DNA from: an uncultured Lachnospiraceae bacterium
GTDB taxonomy: Bacteria > Bacillota > Clostridia > Lachnospirales > Lachnospiraceae
Assembly: GCA_910588215.1 (NCBI GenBank)
Contig: CAJUQJ010000001.1
Location: 1 to 64,000, forward strand
Length of the DNA stretch: 64,000 nt
Reading direction: 5' to 3'
The notes below the pieces were generated by a model, which made no database searches, was not told the DNA's origin, and saw only the letters and a list, made by a program, of their open reading frames with translations. Shown piece after piece: positions 9,396-17,839 of the stretch (its first letter is position 1; the number at the start of each line of letters is the position of its first letter). Made by a program: the position numbers and the translations under genes.

Positions 9396-11144
9396 GTGAA
9401 ATATGATTTAGAACTGATAACAGATGAACTAAATGCTTTAAGTATTATATTGAAACAAATTCAAACTCATAGTTTGATTTTGGAATTTGGTCCGGCGAAT
9501 GGCAGAATGACAAAATATTTAAAAGAAGTATTGAAATGTGATGTCTATATAGTTGAATTGGATAAGGAAGCTGCAAAAGACGCAATGAAATATGCAGTTG
9601 ATGGATTGATCGGAGACATAGAGCAGTATGAATGGATAGACAAGTGGAATGGAACGGAATTTGATTATATTATTTTTGCAGACGTTTTAGAACATTTGCG
9701 TAATCCACAAGCGGTATTGTCTAAATCAAAGCGGTTATTAAAAAATAACGGAAAAACAATTATATCGGTACCGAATATTGCTCACAACTCTGTATTGATC
9801 AATTTGTATAAGAATAAATTCGAATATACATCACTTGGATTGTTAGATAATACCCATATACATTTTTTTGCTTATAATACATTAAAAGACTTTTGCCATT
9901 ATGCTGGGTATATTCCAGTGGTGGAAGATGCTGCTTATTCTAATGTTGGTGAGAATGAGATTTTATGCGGGTTTGACGATGTAGATAGAGATATAGCTTA
10001 TAATTTAAAAAAAAGAGAATATGGGTCTGTATATCAATATGTGTTTACTTTACAAAAGGAAGAGTATGTAAAGTGGAATGAATATAATGCAGATTATCGT
10101 ATTAAGAAAAATATGCCAATTGGAGAGTTTAAGATTTACTTGGATCGTGGAAGTGGATTTTGTGAGGATAATTCTATTAGTTACCATAGTTATTTGAATG
10201 ATAGATTTATAAAAGAGATAGTATTAGAGAATTGTGAAGAAATACGTGCAATCAGGATTGACCCATTGAATATTAGCGGGATTTTTAAGTTTACCAAAAT
10301 ACAAACGTTGGATCAAGAAGGTGAAAAGAATTGGATTATTAACGAAGGTATATGTAATGGAAAGAATATTGCAGGATATCTTTTTTTTGATCATGATGAT
10401 CCACAGGTTATTATTGAGAATACAAAATTCAGAGGTTATGCCAAATTAATTATAGAAATAGAATATGTTTGTGTGTCTGGCGAAGAAAATGTAATAAAAA
10501 CTTGTATAGATATAATGGAGAAGAAGGCAGAAGAAAGCAAAAGGGAGTTATTGAAATATGAAGATAAGATAGAAGAGAGAAGATTACTCGATGAAGAATT
10601 GAATAAATGTTATGAAGAATTAGAACATCGTATGGAGGAGATCAATCGTAGAGATCAGGTAATAGATAAACAAAGGAATGAAATTGCGCTTTTGAAGGAA
10701 GAACTTAGTAGGCGTGCTGTAGAGTTAGAGCATCGCATGGATGAGATTAATCGAAGAGATAAGAAAATAGATAAGCAAAGGAATGAGATTGCGCTTTTGA
10801 AGGAAGAACTTAATAGACGTGCCAATGAGTTAGAGCATCGTATGGATGAGATTAATCGAAGAGATAAGGAAATAAGTATAGAGGCGAATGAAATTACGCT
10901 TTTGAAGGAGGAACTAAACCGGCGTGCCGATGAGTTAAACCATCGCATGAATGAGATTAATCATAGAGATGAGCGAGTGGGAGAACAAGAGAATGAAATT
11001 CGGTTATTGAATGATGAGCTAGATAGACGCGCAGAGGAATTGGATGTTCGTATGAACAAAATAAATAATTTACAAAACGAGTTGAATCAAATTAAGGCGT
11101 TGAAGATTGTAAATGTTTTTCAGCGTTTTAAGGGAGAAAAGTAG
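9396..11144 (+). CDS. SAM-dependent methyltransferase fused to a repeat-built coiled coil
   Basis: 582 aa. Residues 25-200 are a class I methyltransferase: LEFGPANGRMTKYL is the SAM-binding glycine motif, VELDKEA the acidic end of strand 2, and FADVLEHLRNP near 95 motif II. A strand-rich section of unknown kind occupies about 215-370. From about 375 to 570 the protein is a long charged coiled coil made largely of four 35-residue tandem repeats, ending in a short basic, amphipathic tail (VNVFQRFKGEK). In Wzm/Wzt pathways a methyltransferase joined to a coiled coil (WbdD) stops chain growth and sets length, so a similar chain-capping ruler is inferred. It uses a GTG start about 8 nt after AGAAGGA. 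Confidence 0.8.
   Translation: MKYDLELITDELNALSIILKQIQTHSLILEFGPANGRMTKYLKEVLKCDVYIVELDKEAAKDAMKYAVDGLIGDIEQYEWIDKWNGTEFDYIIFADVLEHLRNPQAVLSKSKRLLKNNGKTIISVPNIAHNSVLINLYKNKFEYTSLGLLDNTHIHFFAYNTLKDFCHYAGYIPVVEDAAYSNVGENEILCGFDDVDRDIAYNLKKREYGSVYQYVFTLQKEEYVKWNEYNADYRIKKNMPIGEFKIYLDRGSGFCEDNSISYHSYLNDRFIKEIVLENCEEIRAIRIDPLNISGIFKFTKIQTLDQEGEKNWIINEGICNGKNIAGYLFFDHDDPQVIIENTKFRGYAKLIIEIEYVCVSGEENVIKTCIDIMEKKAEESKRELLKYEDKIEERRLLDEELNKCYEELEHRMEEINRRDQVIDKQRNEIALLKEELSRRAVELEHRMDEINRRDKKIDKQRNEIALLKEELNRRANELEHRMDEINRRDKEISIEANEITLLKEELNRRADELNHRMNEINHRDERVGEQENEIRLLNDELDRRAEELDVRMNKINNLQNELNQIKALKIVNVFQRFKGEK
10617..11036 (+). repeat. Four tandem 105-bp repeats within the coiled-coil region
   Basis: Four in-frame copies of a 105-bp (35-residue) unit start at 10617, 10722, 10827 and 10932. 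Each opens EL(E/N)HRM(D/E/N)EIN and closes LLxxELxRRA. A fifth, degraded start (ELDVRMNKINN) follows at 11037. Copies 1 and 2 are nearly identical at protein level and copy 4 is the most diverged. Such tandem repeats can expand or shrink by recombination, which would change the coiled-coil length in 35-residue steps (about 5 nm each). Confidence 0.88.
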
Positions 11145-11168
11145 ACAGATTATTTTATGGAGGAGAAA

Positions 11169-12227
11169 TTGAAAAAAAGAATATTTTATTTGGATTTTAT
11201 TAGAGCACTGTCGACAATATTTATTATCATTTTTCATTTTAATTGTTCTATGGGGAGTAGGGGGATTTATGAAAATCCGATTATTTTTTATGAGTACAGA
11301 AATGGAAATCTAGGACAGATAGGAGTGTCTTTGTTTTTTATTATTTCTGGGGCTGGATTAATGATTTCTAATCAACATAAATTGGGAGAGGGAGGGGATA
11401 GAGTCCGCATAAAGGATTACTTAAAGAAGAGATGGTTAACCATTTTTCCTATGTTCTATTTAGCGTATTTTTGTGTAACGTGTTATTACTTTATAAGATA
11501 TGCTTCTTTGAATCCTTTTGGAACTGCAAGAGATAAGTGGACGTTTGTATTGACGATTTTTGGCATGGATGGATATTTATCTCCGATCATTCCAAATTAT
11601 TATATTATTGGAGAATGGTTTTTAGGGTGTATTATTTTGTTCTATTTTTTGTTTCCGTTGTTGTGTAAGTTGTTAGGTCAGAAGGGACCTTGGATAGCAG
11701 GAGTGTGTATCTTTTTTACTTATATTTTGACAACTTGTGTCTATAACTTTGAAATATACCCCATAGAGTATTTTGCATTATCTAGAATTTGTGAATTCTT
11801 TTTTGGAATGTTTTCGGTAGTGTATTTTCAAAAAATAAAAAGATGGCATGTATGTATAGCAGTGATAGTGGTGAGCATATGGAGTTTGTGTTACATTCCG
11901 TTACCGCAGATTCATAAAACGGTCATTATGGGGATTTCGTTGTACGTTATTTTTGCATATGTAGGGCAACACATTCCTGAATCTTTCCAACACCCTTTTT
12001 GTAGTATCAGTAGATATTCATATCCGACTTATTTGTTGCACCATGTAATCCTCGAACAAATTTGCAGTAGATTTGAAAATATTAAGTTGAGTTTGAGCGA
12101 GAATTATTTTTTGTTTATAGTATGTATTGCAGTAATTATGATAACGACAATACTGTTTTATAATTTATATGAAAGGATTCGAAATGAGACAAAAAATATG
12201 GCAGATATTTATGAATCAAAAATTTAG
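11169..12227 (+). CDS. Acyltransferase-3 family membrane protein (OafA-like)
   Basis: 352 aa with about ten hydrophobic segments. The N-terminal IFYLDFIRALS followed by IIIFHFN is the acyltransferase-3 signature; the FHFN histidine is in the position of the family's conserved His. Members transfer acetyl or other acyl groups to sugars of surface polymers in the membrane. GGAGG at 11159-11163 points to the TTG at 11169 as start; the in-frame ATG at 11157 has no ribosome binding site. The end of the gene overlaps the next one (ATG 12184) in another frame, showing translational coupling. Confidence 0.8.
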   Translation: MKKRIFYLDFIRALSTIFIIIFHFNCSMGSRGIYENPIIFYEYRNGNLGQIGVSLFFIISGAGLMISNQHKLGEGGDRVRIKDYLKKRWLTIFPMFYLAYFCVTCYYFIRYASLNPFGTARDKWTFVLTIFGMDGYLSPIIPNYYIIGEWFLGCIILFYFLFPLLCKLLGQKGPWIAGVCIFFTYILTTCVYNFEIYPIEYFALSRICEFFFGMFSVVYFQKIKRWHVCIAVIVVSIWSLCYIPLPQIHKTVIMGISLYVIFAYVGQHIPESFQHPFCSISRYSYPTYLLHHVILEQICSRFENIKLSLSENYFLFIVCIAVIMITTILFYNLYERIRNETKNMADIYESKI

Positions 12228-13992
12228 AACATTTTTAGCAGTAATTTTTTCTATATATTGTACAGTTACATTGTCAAATGGTTTTCTGCTTTATGGAAAT
12301 AGCTTGATTCATGGCCGAAGCATGGAGGCGATTATTTTTTGCATTATGTTTTTTATTGTATGCCGGTATTGTTTTTCGATAACAAATAAAAGAAAAACAA
12401 TCGTGGCAATTATTGTCGCAGATATTATTGCCTGTTTATTATATATTGGCGCAGAGTTTGATAATTATCATACAGTGCTGATACCTGATTTTAGTTTGAT
12501 TAATTGTTTTCTTGGCTTTTGGATATTAATATGGTGTGGTGTGATTTTGTTGTTTAAAATCATGGATAAATTTGAAGAGGAAAGGGTGGTACTACAGTGT
12601 ATATGGATAAAGAAAAATTTTAAGGGTAATAATAGGAGTTTTTTATTATTTTGGTTTGGTCTAATAGTTATTTGGATACCGGTATTTCTTGCTGTTTATC
12701 CAGGAATATATTCTTATGACGCAAGTTTGCAAATTCTGGAAATATATGGGAAGTGGGGGTTAAGTTCACATCATCCTGTTATACATACTCTATTTTTAAA
12801 TGGTTGCTTATCTTTAGGGGACTTTTTGTTTAATAATTATAATACGGGAATAGTGATTTATTCTATAATTCAAGGAAGTATTATTGCTGCAGCCTTTGCT
12901 AATGTGTGTAATAAAATGGTTGAATATCATGTAAATAGATTGATTGTGGTGGGGACTTTTGTTTGGTTTGCGTTCAATCCAATCAATCAAATATTTGCTT
13001 TTTTAACAACTAAGGATGTCCTATTTACCGCTTTTTTTGTGTGGTGTATAGTGCTGACTGTAGAAATGACTATTGACGAGCAGTTTTTTAAAAAGAAAAA
13101 GAAAGTTGTAGAATTTTTTGTTTCAGCTGTATTTATGATTTTATTTAGGAATCAAGGAAAATATATATTTATTTTCTTTGTAATGGTAGGTGTCATATGT
13201 TTTAAAGAGACTTGTAAAAAATTTTTATTGCTATCGATTTTAATTATAGCTACTACGCAGATTATAACAGGGCCTGTCAGTACATTAGCAGGAGTTCAAG
13301 AAGGGAGTGTAAGGGAAGCATTGAGTGTTCCTTTACAACAGTTAGCCAGGGTATATAATATGCGTCCGGATTATTATACAGAAAAGGATTTGATTCTTTT
13401 ACATGGATTGATTCCAAAAGAGGGATGGGAGTCATATGAACCAGAAATAGCAGACCCGGTAAAAGGGGGATTTAATAATGAATTTTGGTCTAAAAATAAG
13501 CTGGAATTAGGAAAATTGTGGATAAGAACAGGAATTGATAATTTCATGACATATGTAGAATCATTTTTATATGGGGCATATGGGTATTGGTATGTGGATT
13601 CATCACCTCGAGTACAGGCATATATATGGTTTGATGGATTTTTTATGGAACCAGAATATAATATTTTAAATATATCAAGAAATAGTAAACTGGAGAACTA
13701 TGAACAGTATTTGAGAGAAATCTCATATAATTTAATTTATGAAAAAATACCGATCATTGCGGTTATATTGAACCAGGGATTTCCATTTATGTGTATGATG
13801 ATTTCCGCGGGTTATATTTTTTATATGAAAAGATACCGTCTGTTTGGTGCGCTTATATGGATGTTCGCTGCATGGGGGATCATTTTGCTTGGACCAGTTA
13901 TTTGCGTGAGATATGCGTATCCATTAATTGCAGCCGTGCCGACTCTGGGGTTGGTTGCTTACGCTTATAAATCGGTGGAAAGATATGAATAA
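12184..13992 (+). CDS. Multi-spanning membrane protein, DUF6020-like, possible GT-C glycosyltransferase
   Basis: 602 aa with a dozen or more hydrophobic segments. After an early membrane segment comes YPGIYSYDASLQ (Asp near residue 176) and then SSHHPVIHTLFL, a combination I associate with DUF6020 proteins. An acidic residue in the first outer loop is the usual catalytic position in GT-C enzymes, which use polyprenyl-phosphate sugars outside the membrane, so a glycosyltransferase role is inferred, not shown. Start ATG 12184 is 6 nt after AAAGGA. The stop overlaps the next start by 8 nt. Confidence 0.65.
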   Translation: MRQKIWQIFMNQKFRTFLAVIFSIYCTVTLSNGFLLYGNSLIHGRSMEAIIFCIMFFIVCRYCFSITNKRKTIVAIIVADIIACLLYIGAEFDNYHTVLIPDFSLINCFLGFWILIWCGVILLFKIMDKFEEERVVLQCIWIKKNFKGNNRSFLLFWFGLIVIWIPVFLAVYPGIYSYDASLQILEIYGKWGLSSHHPVIHTLFLNGCLSLGDFLFNNYNTGIVIYSIIQGSIIAAAFANVCNKMVEYHVNRLIVVGTFVWFAFNPINQIFAFLTTKDVLFTAFFVWCIVLTVEMTIDEQFFKKKKKVVEFFVSAVFMILFRNQGKYIFIFFVMVGVICFKETCKKFLLLSILIIATTQIITGPVSTLAGVQEGSVREALSVPLQQLARVYNMRPDYYTEKDLILLHGLIPKEGWESYEPEIADPVKGGFNNEFWSKNKLELGKLWIRTGIDNFMTYVESFLYGAYGYWYVDSSPRVQAYIWFDGFFMEPEYNILNISRNSKLENYEQYLREISYNLIYEKIPIIAVILNQGFPFMCMMISAGYIFYMKRYRLFGALIWMFAAWGIILLGPVICVRYAYPLIAAVPTLGLVAYAYKSVERYE

Positions 13993-15691
13993 ATTAAACC
14001 AAAAGTTGTATAAAATATCTTTTTTACTTTTGTTTTTTTTAACGATATGTTTGCTATGTACCAAATTATTGTTTTATTTTGGTGGGAAGGAATCTAAATA
14101 TTTATTTTTAGTGTATATTGCAGTCAGTGTAATAACAAGATGGCTTTTGTGTACAGATTCTGTAAAAGATAAAATAAGTAACATTATTGGATTTATAATA
14201 GTATTAAGCGGAACTATTTTTTTAAATATCAATGTATTTGACTATAGTTATGATGGTATAGGCTACCATGAAATGGGAATCGGATTGTTGGCTCATGGTT
14301 GGAACCCGATCAAGGAGTCGGCCGACGTTTTTATCGCAAATTCAAGGCTAAATTTGTTAGGGAATTCGCATGCAGTCTGGATTGATCATTATGCAAGTGG
14401 AACTTGGACGATTGCCAGTATTTTTTATGCTTTTACTGGATATATAGAAAGTGGGAAAGCGATTAACTTATTATCTATTTTTATACTTTTTGGAATGATT
14501 AACTATTATTTTGCAAGATGGAAGAATCATTACAAAGGATATAATTATGTGTTTGCTTTCTTATGTACAGTGAATCCAATTACATTAAGTCAGTTATTTA
14601 CAAATTATGTAGATGGTACGTTAATACTTTTTTTGGAATTAGGAATTCTTTCATGGTTTGTGATCCTGAAGGAAGAAGAAAAGCAAGAAAGATTAAAGGG
14701 TGTGTTTCTTCTTTTTTGTAGCATACTGTTTTGTAGCAATATAAAGGTAACTGGGCTTTTCTTTATAGGAGTATATACAATTGCTGCATTTATTATTATT
14801 TTAGTCTACTGTTTTAAGAAAAATAAAAAAGAGTTCAAAGGGATTGCGATAAGATTAACGGCTATATTAGGTGCCATGGTGCTCTTTTCAGTTTGTATTA
14901 TTGGGTATGCCCCTTATATGACTAATTTAGTTCAACATAGTAATCCGGTATATCCTATTTTGTCAGAAAAGGATATTTTAGCGGGACAGAATCCTATAAG
15001 TTTTGAAGGAATGGGGAATACGCAAAAGGCAATTATTTCTTTGTTTTCAAAAGTGGATAACATTAATGTGAATGTCGATAGAGAACCTGCGTTGAAAATT
15101 CCTTTTTCTATTTCAAAAAGTGAAATTGAACAGTGTTTTTATGGTACTACGATAGCAGGTTTTGGCCCTTGGTTTAGTGGAATATTAATTGTTTCATTAA
15201 TATATTTATTTTGGATTTTTGTTATTCAAAGGAAAGAACGGCAAAAGGAAAGTATTGATATAGCGAAAGTGTATTTTATTGTAGTTATACTGGTAAGTGC
15301 AGGTTTGACTCTGTTTTTTGAAGGGAGTTGGTGGGCTAGATTTAGCATGTATGAGTATTTTATTCCTTTAGCAATGCTATATTTGTTGGGAGAAGATAAG
15401 GGATTATTGAAGGTCATAATATGTTTATTATTTGTTGTCAATAACTTTTTCTTTTGTAGAAATTATATAGATTTATTTAGATCATCAGAGTATCTGCGTA
15501 CTAACTTAAACTATGTATCAGATATCTCCAAGGAAGAAGAGATTGAAATCAGTTTGAGTATGGCTGATTGGAGTGGTAGCCAGTTTAATTTAATGGATTA
15601 TGGAGTAGTATATTCAATCACGAATGATGAATTTGAGGGTGGAGGAATATGTTGGGGTTATTCCTATAGAATGCTTACAGAAACTGAGTAA
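13985..15691 (+). CDS. Multi-spanning membrane protein, probable GT-C-type glycosyltransferase
   Basis: 568 aa with about a dozen hydrophobic segments and short loops. The first outer loop carries FDYSYDGIGYHEMG near residue 85, an acidic motif placed as in GT-C glycosyltransferases. A VDGTLILFLELG stretch follows further on. I cannot name the family. It overlaps the preceding gene (ATGAATAA) and is therefore co-translated with it, so the pair may work on the same polymer using the polyprenyl-phosphate sugar made by the GT2 enzyme at 15880. The start at 13985 follows a GGTGG ribosome binding site. Confidence 0.6.
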   Translation: MNKLNQKLYKISFLLLFFLTICLLCTKLLFYFGGKESKYLFLVYIAVSVITRWLLCTDSVKDKISNIIGFIIVLSGTIFLNINVFDYSYDGIGYHEMGIGLLAHGWNPIKESADVFIANSRLNLLGNSHAVWIDHYASGTWTIASIFYAFTGYIESGKAINLLSIFILFGMINYYFARWKNHYKGYNYVFAFLCTVNPITLSQLFTNYVDGTLILFLELGILSWFVILKEEEKQERLKGVFLLFCSILFCSNIKVTGLFFIGVYTIAAFIIILVYCFKKNKKEFKGIAIRLTAILGAMVLFSVCIIGYAPYMTNLVQHSNPVYPILSEKDILAGQNPISFEGMGNTQKAIISLFSKVDNINVNVDREPALKIPFSISKSEIEQCFYGTTIAGFGPWFSGILIVSLIYLFWIFVIQRKERQKESIDIAKVYFIVVILVSAGLTLFFEGSWWARFSMYEYFIPLAMLYLLGEDKGLLKVIICLLFVVNNFFFCRNYIDLFRSSEYLRTNLNYVSDISKEEEIEISLSMADWSGSQFNLMDYGVVYSITNDEFEGGGICWGYSYRMLTETE

Positions 15692-15879
15692 TTGAAAGAA
15701 TAGTAGAATATATTCTATCCGTATATATAAATTTCTACATAGACAATAAAGGGCAAGTTTTTTGAACTCTAAAGATTTTATAAGTTAGAACACTGTTATT
15801 ATCGATAGTAAATAGTTTTCTAAATACTAAAAAGGTATTGAGTTTAAAATATTTGAAATATGAGGAGGAAGATGAAGAC

Positions 15880-16590
15880 GTGAAAACAATTATTGTTATG
15901 CCTGTAGCAAATGAGGAAGCTACAATGGGACAGGTGATTGAGCAAATTCTTGCATTACCATACGAGGAATTATTTTTATATCCTGTTATTGATGCGTATT
16001 CAAAGGACAATACAGAGAAAATCATTCGAGAATATGAAAGTACAGGACGTGTAAAATGTATTTTTTATAAAGGATCAAAAGGAGTCATTTCATGTTATTT
16101 GGAAGGATTTAGAAGAGCTCTAGAAGATGGAGCAGATTGGGTTATAGAGATGGATGGTGGAGGAAGTCATAAACCTTCAGAAATTCCACAGTTTATGAGG
16201 AAACTAGAAGAGGGGTATGATTGTGTTTGGGGATCAAGATTTGTGGAAGGAGGAGGTATAAGTAATCACCCACTATATCGTAGAATATTAAGCAGTGGGG
16301 GGACTCTTCTTTCAAACTTAGTACTAGGGACTAAATTGAAAGATATGACAAGTGGCTTTGAGGCATTCAAAGCGGGTATACTAGAAGAATTTATTTTTGA
16401 TAATTTTTTATCCAATGGACATATGTATCAGACAGAGATGAGGTTTTATTGTAGAAATTACAGGGCAATAGAGGTTCCGATTCATTATGTTGGTGGAAAG
16501 TCCAGTCTTAAGATAGGTGGGGTAAAAGAAGCTTTAAGTATTCTTTTTAAGTTAAAGAAAAACGAAAAAAGAGTAAGAAATAAGCGATAA
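15880..16590 (+). CDS. GT2 glycosyltransferase, polyprenyl-phosphate mannose/glucose synthase-like
   Basis: A 236-aa soluble GT-A enzyme of the DPM1/polyprenol-monophosphomannose synthase group. IIVMPVANEEATMGQVI is the N-terminal motif, VIEMDGGGSHKP the metal-binding motif with the characteristic SHKP, and GSRFVEGGG and LKDMTSGFEAF match the family's later blocks. The expected role is to charge polyprenyl phosphate with a sugar at the inner membrane face, feeding outer-face GT-C enzymes such as the two genes before it. A GTG start 10 nt after GAGGAGGA was chosen; the frame is open from 15838 without a better start. It lacks the C-terminal membrane helices some relatives have. Confidence 0.8.
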   Translation: MKTIIVMPVANEEATMGQVIEQILALPYEELFLYPVIDAYSKDNTEKIIREYESTGRVKCIFYKGSKGVISCYLEGFRRALEDGADWVIEMDGGGSHKPSEIPQFMRKLEEGYDCVWGSRFVEGGGISNHPLYRRILSSGGTLLSNLVLGTKLKDMTSGFEAFKAGILEEFIFDNFLSNGHMYQTEMRFYCRNYRAIEVPIHYVGGKSSLKIGGVKEALSILFKLKKNEKRVRNKR

Positions 16591-16615
16591 ATAGAAAGAA
16601 TGGGTGGGATTGTGT

Positions 16616-17820
16616 ATGAAAAAATATAAATATGTTATTTTAGGGGCAGGACCGACAGGATTGACATTTGCAAATATGTTGATAAAAAACGGAGAAAAAA
16701 TTTTATAGTGCTGGAAGAGGAAGCTGGTGGATTATGTTGTAGTAAGGAAGTTGATGGCGCACCGTTGGATATTGGTGGTGGGCATTTTCTTGATGTTAGA
16801 AGAACAACGGTGAATAATTTTTTGTTTGAATTTATGCCATGTAATGAGTGGGAGTTATATGTAAGAAATTCGAAAATTAGTGTTAATGGATTACATATAG
16901 ATCACCCAATCGAGGCAAATATCTGGCAAGTGAATATAGAAGAGCAGGTGCAATATTTAATGTCTATTGCAACAGCCGGCTGTAATCAGGGTAAAGAAAA
17001 GCCGGAGAAATTTATTGATTGGATTTATTGGAAATTAGGAGGTCGTATTGCTGATGATTATATGATTCCCCATAATTCCAAAATATTTAGTAAAGATTTG
17101 AATGAATTAGGGATCTACTGGCTTGAAAAACTGCCAAATGTATCCTATGAAAATACTTTAAGAAGTTGTCTCGAACATAAGGCATATGGAGAGCAGCCTG
17201 AGCATGCACAATTTTACTATCCTAAAATATATGGATATGGCGAACTATGGAAGAGAATGAGGGAAAATATAGAAGGATTTATTAAATATAGTGTATCTGT
17301 AAAAGGTATTGATTTTAATAAAATGACTGTTTTATGTGTGAATGGTGAAAGTTTTTCAGCAGAAAAAATTGTGACAACTATACCATGGAAAGAGTTTAAA
17401 ATACTGGATGGAATGCCTTATGATATAAAAAAGTCTATTAATAAACTCAGACATAGTTCTATTCAGATTAAATATGTTTCAAAAAGCTTGGATACAGATG
17501 CACATTGGATTTACTACCCAGATCCTAAACTGACATACCACAGAATACTTGTTCGTCATAATTTTTTACCTAATAGTAGAGAATATTGGACAGAAACAAA
17601 TTGTGAGAACTTGGATGTTTGGACAGAAGATGAATACGCCTTTTATAATAAATACGCCTATCCATTAAATACATTAAAAAAGCCAGAGATTATGGCACGT
17701 CTTGTCAACTGGTGTAAAGAAAGGAATGTTTATCCACTGGGAAGATGGGGAGAACACCAACATTATAATTCGGATTTGACGGTTCAAAAGGCAATGGATT
17801 TGTTTGAACAAATATATTGA
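16616..17820 (+). pseudogene. FAD-dependent amine-oxidase/UGM-like oxidoreductase, frame broken
   Basis: The gene starts at ATG 16616 after GGGTGGGA. It encodes VILGAGPTGLTFANML, the FAD-binding GxGxxG fold, but reaches a stop at 16706 after 30 residues. The rest of the protein continues in another frame from about 16708 (VLEEEAGGLC onward, 370 aa). Adding one A to the A6 run at 16695-16700 would join the parts as NGEKNFIVLEEEAGG, about 401 aa. The C-terminal GRWGEHQHYN block resembles that of UDP-galactopyranose mutase and protoporphyrinogen-oxidase-like proteins. It is either inactivated, phase-variable through the A run, or a sequencing error. If intact it would be a sugar or lipid oxidoreductase of the polymer pathway. 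Confidence 0.75.
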
Positions 17821-17839
17821 TGAGGAAGGGGTGTTTTAT

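Noticed and set aside
10655..10948. Minus-strand Ser-rich repeat frame
   Set aside because: It is the reverse complement of the 105-bp coiled-coil repeats and has no independent support.
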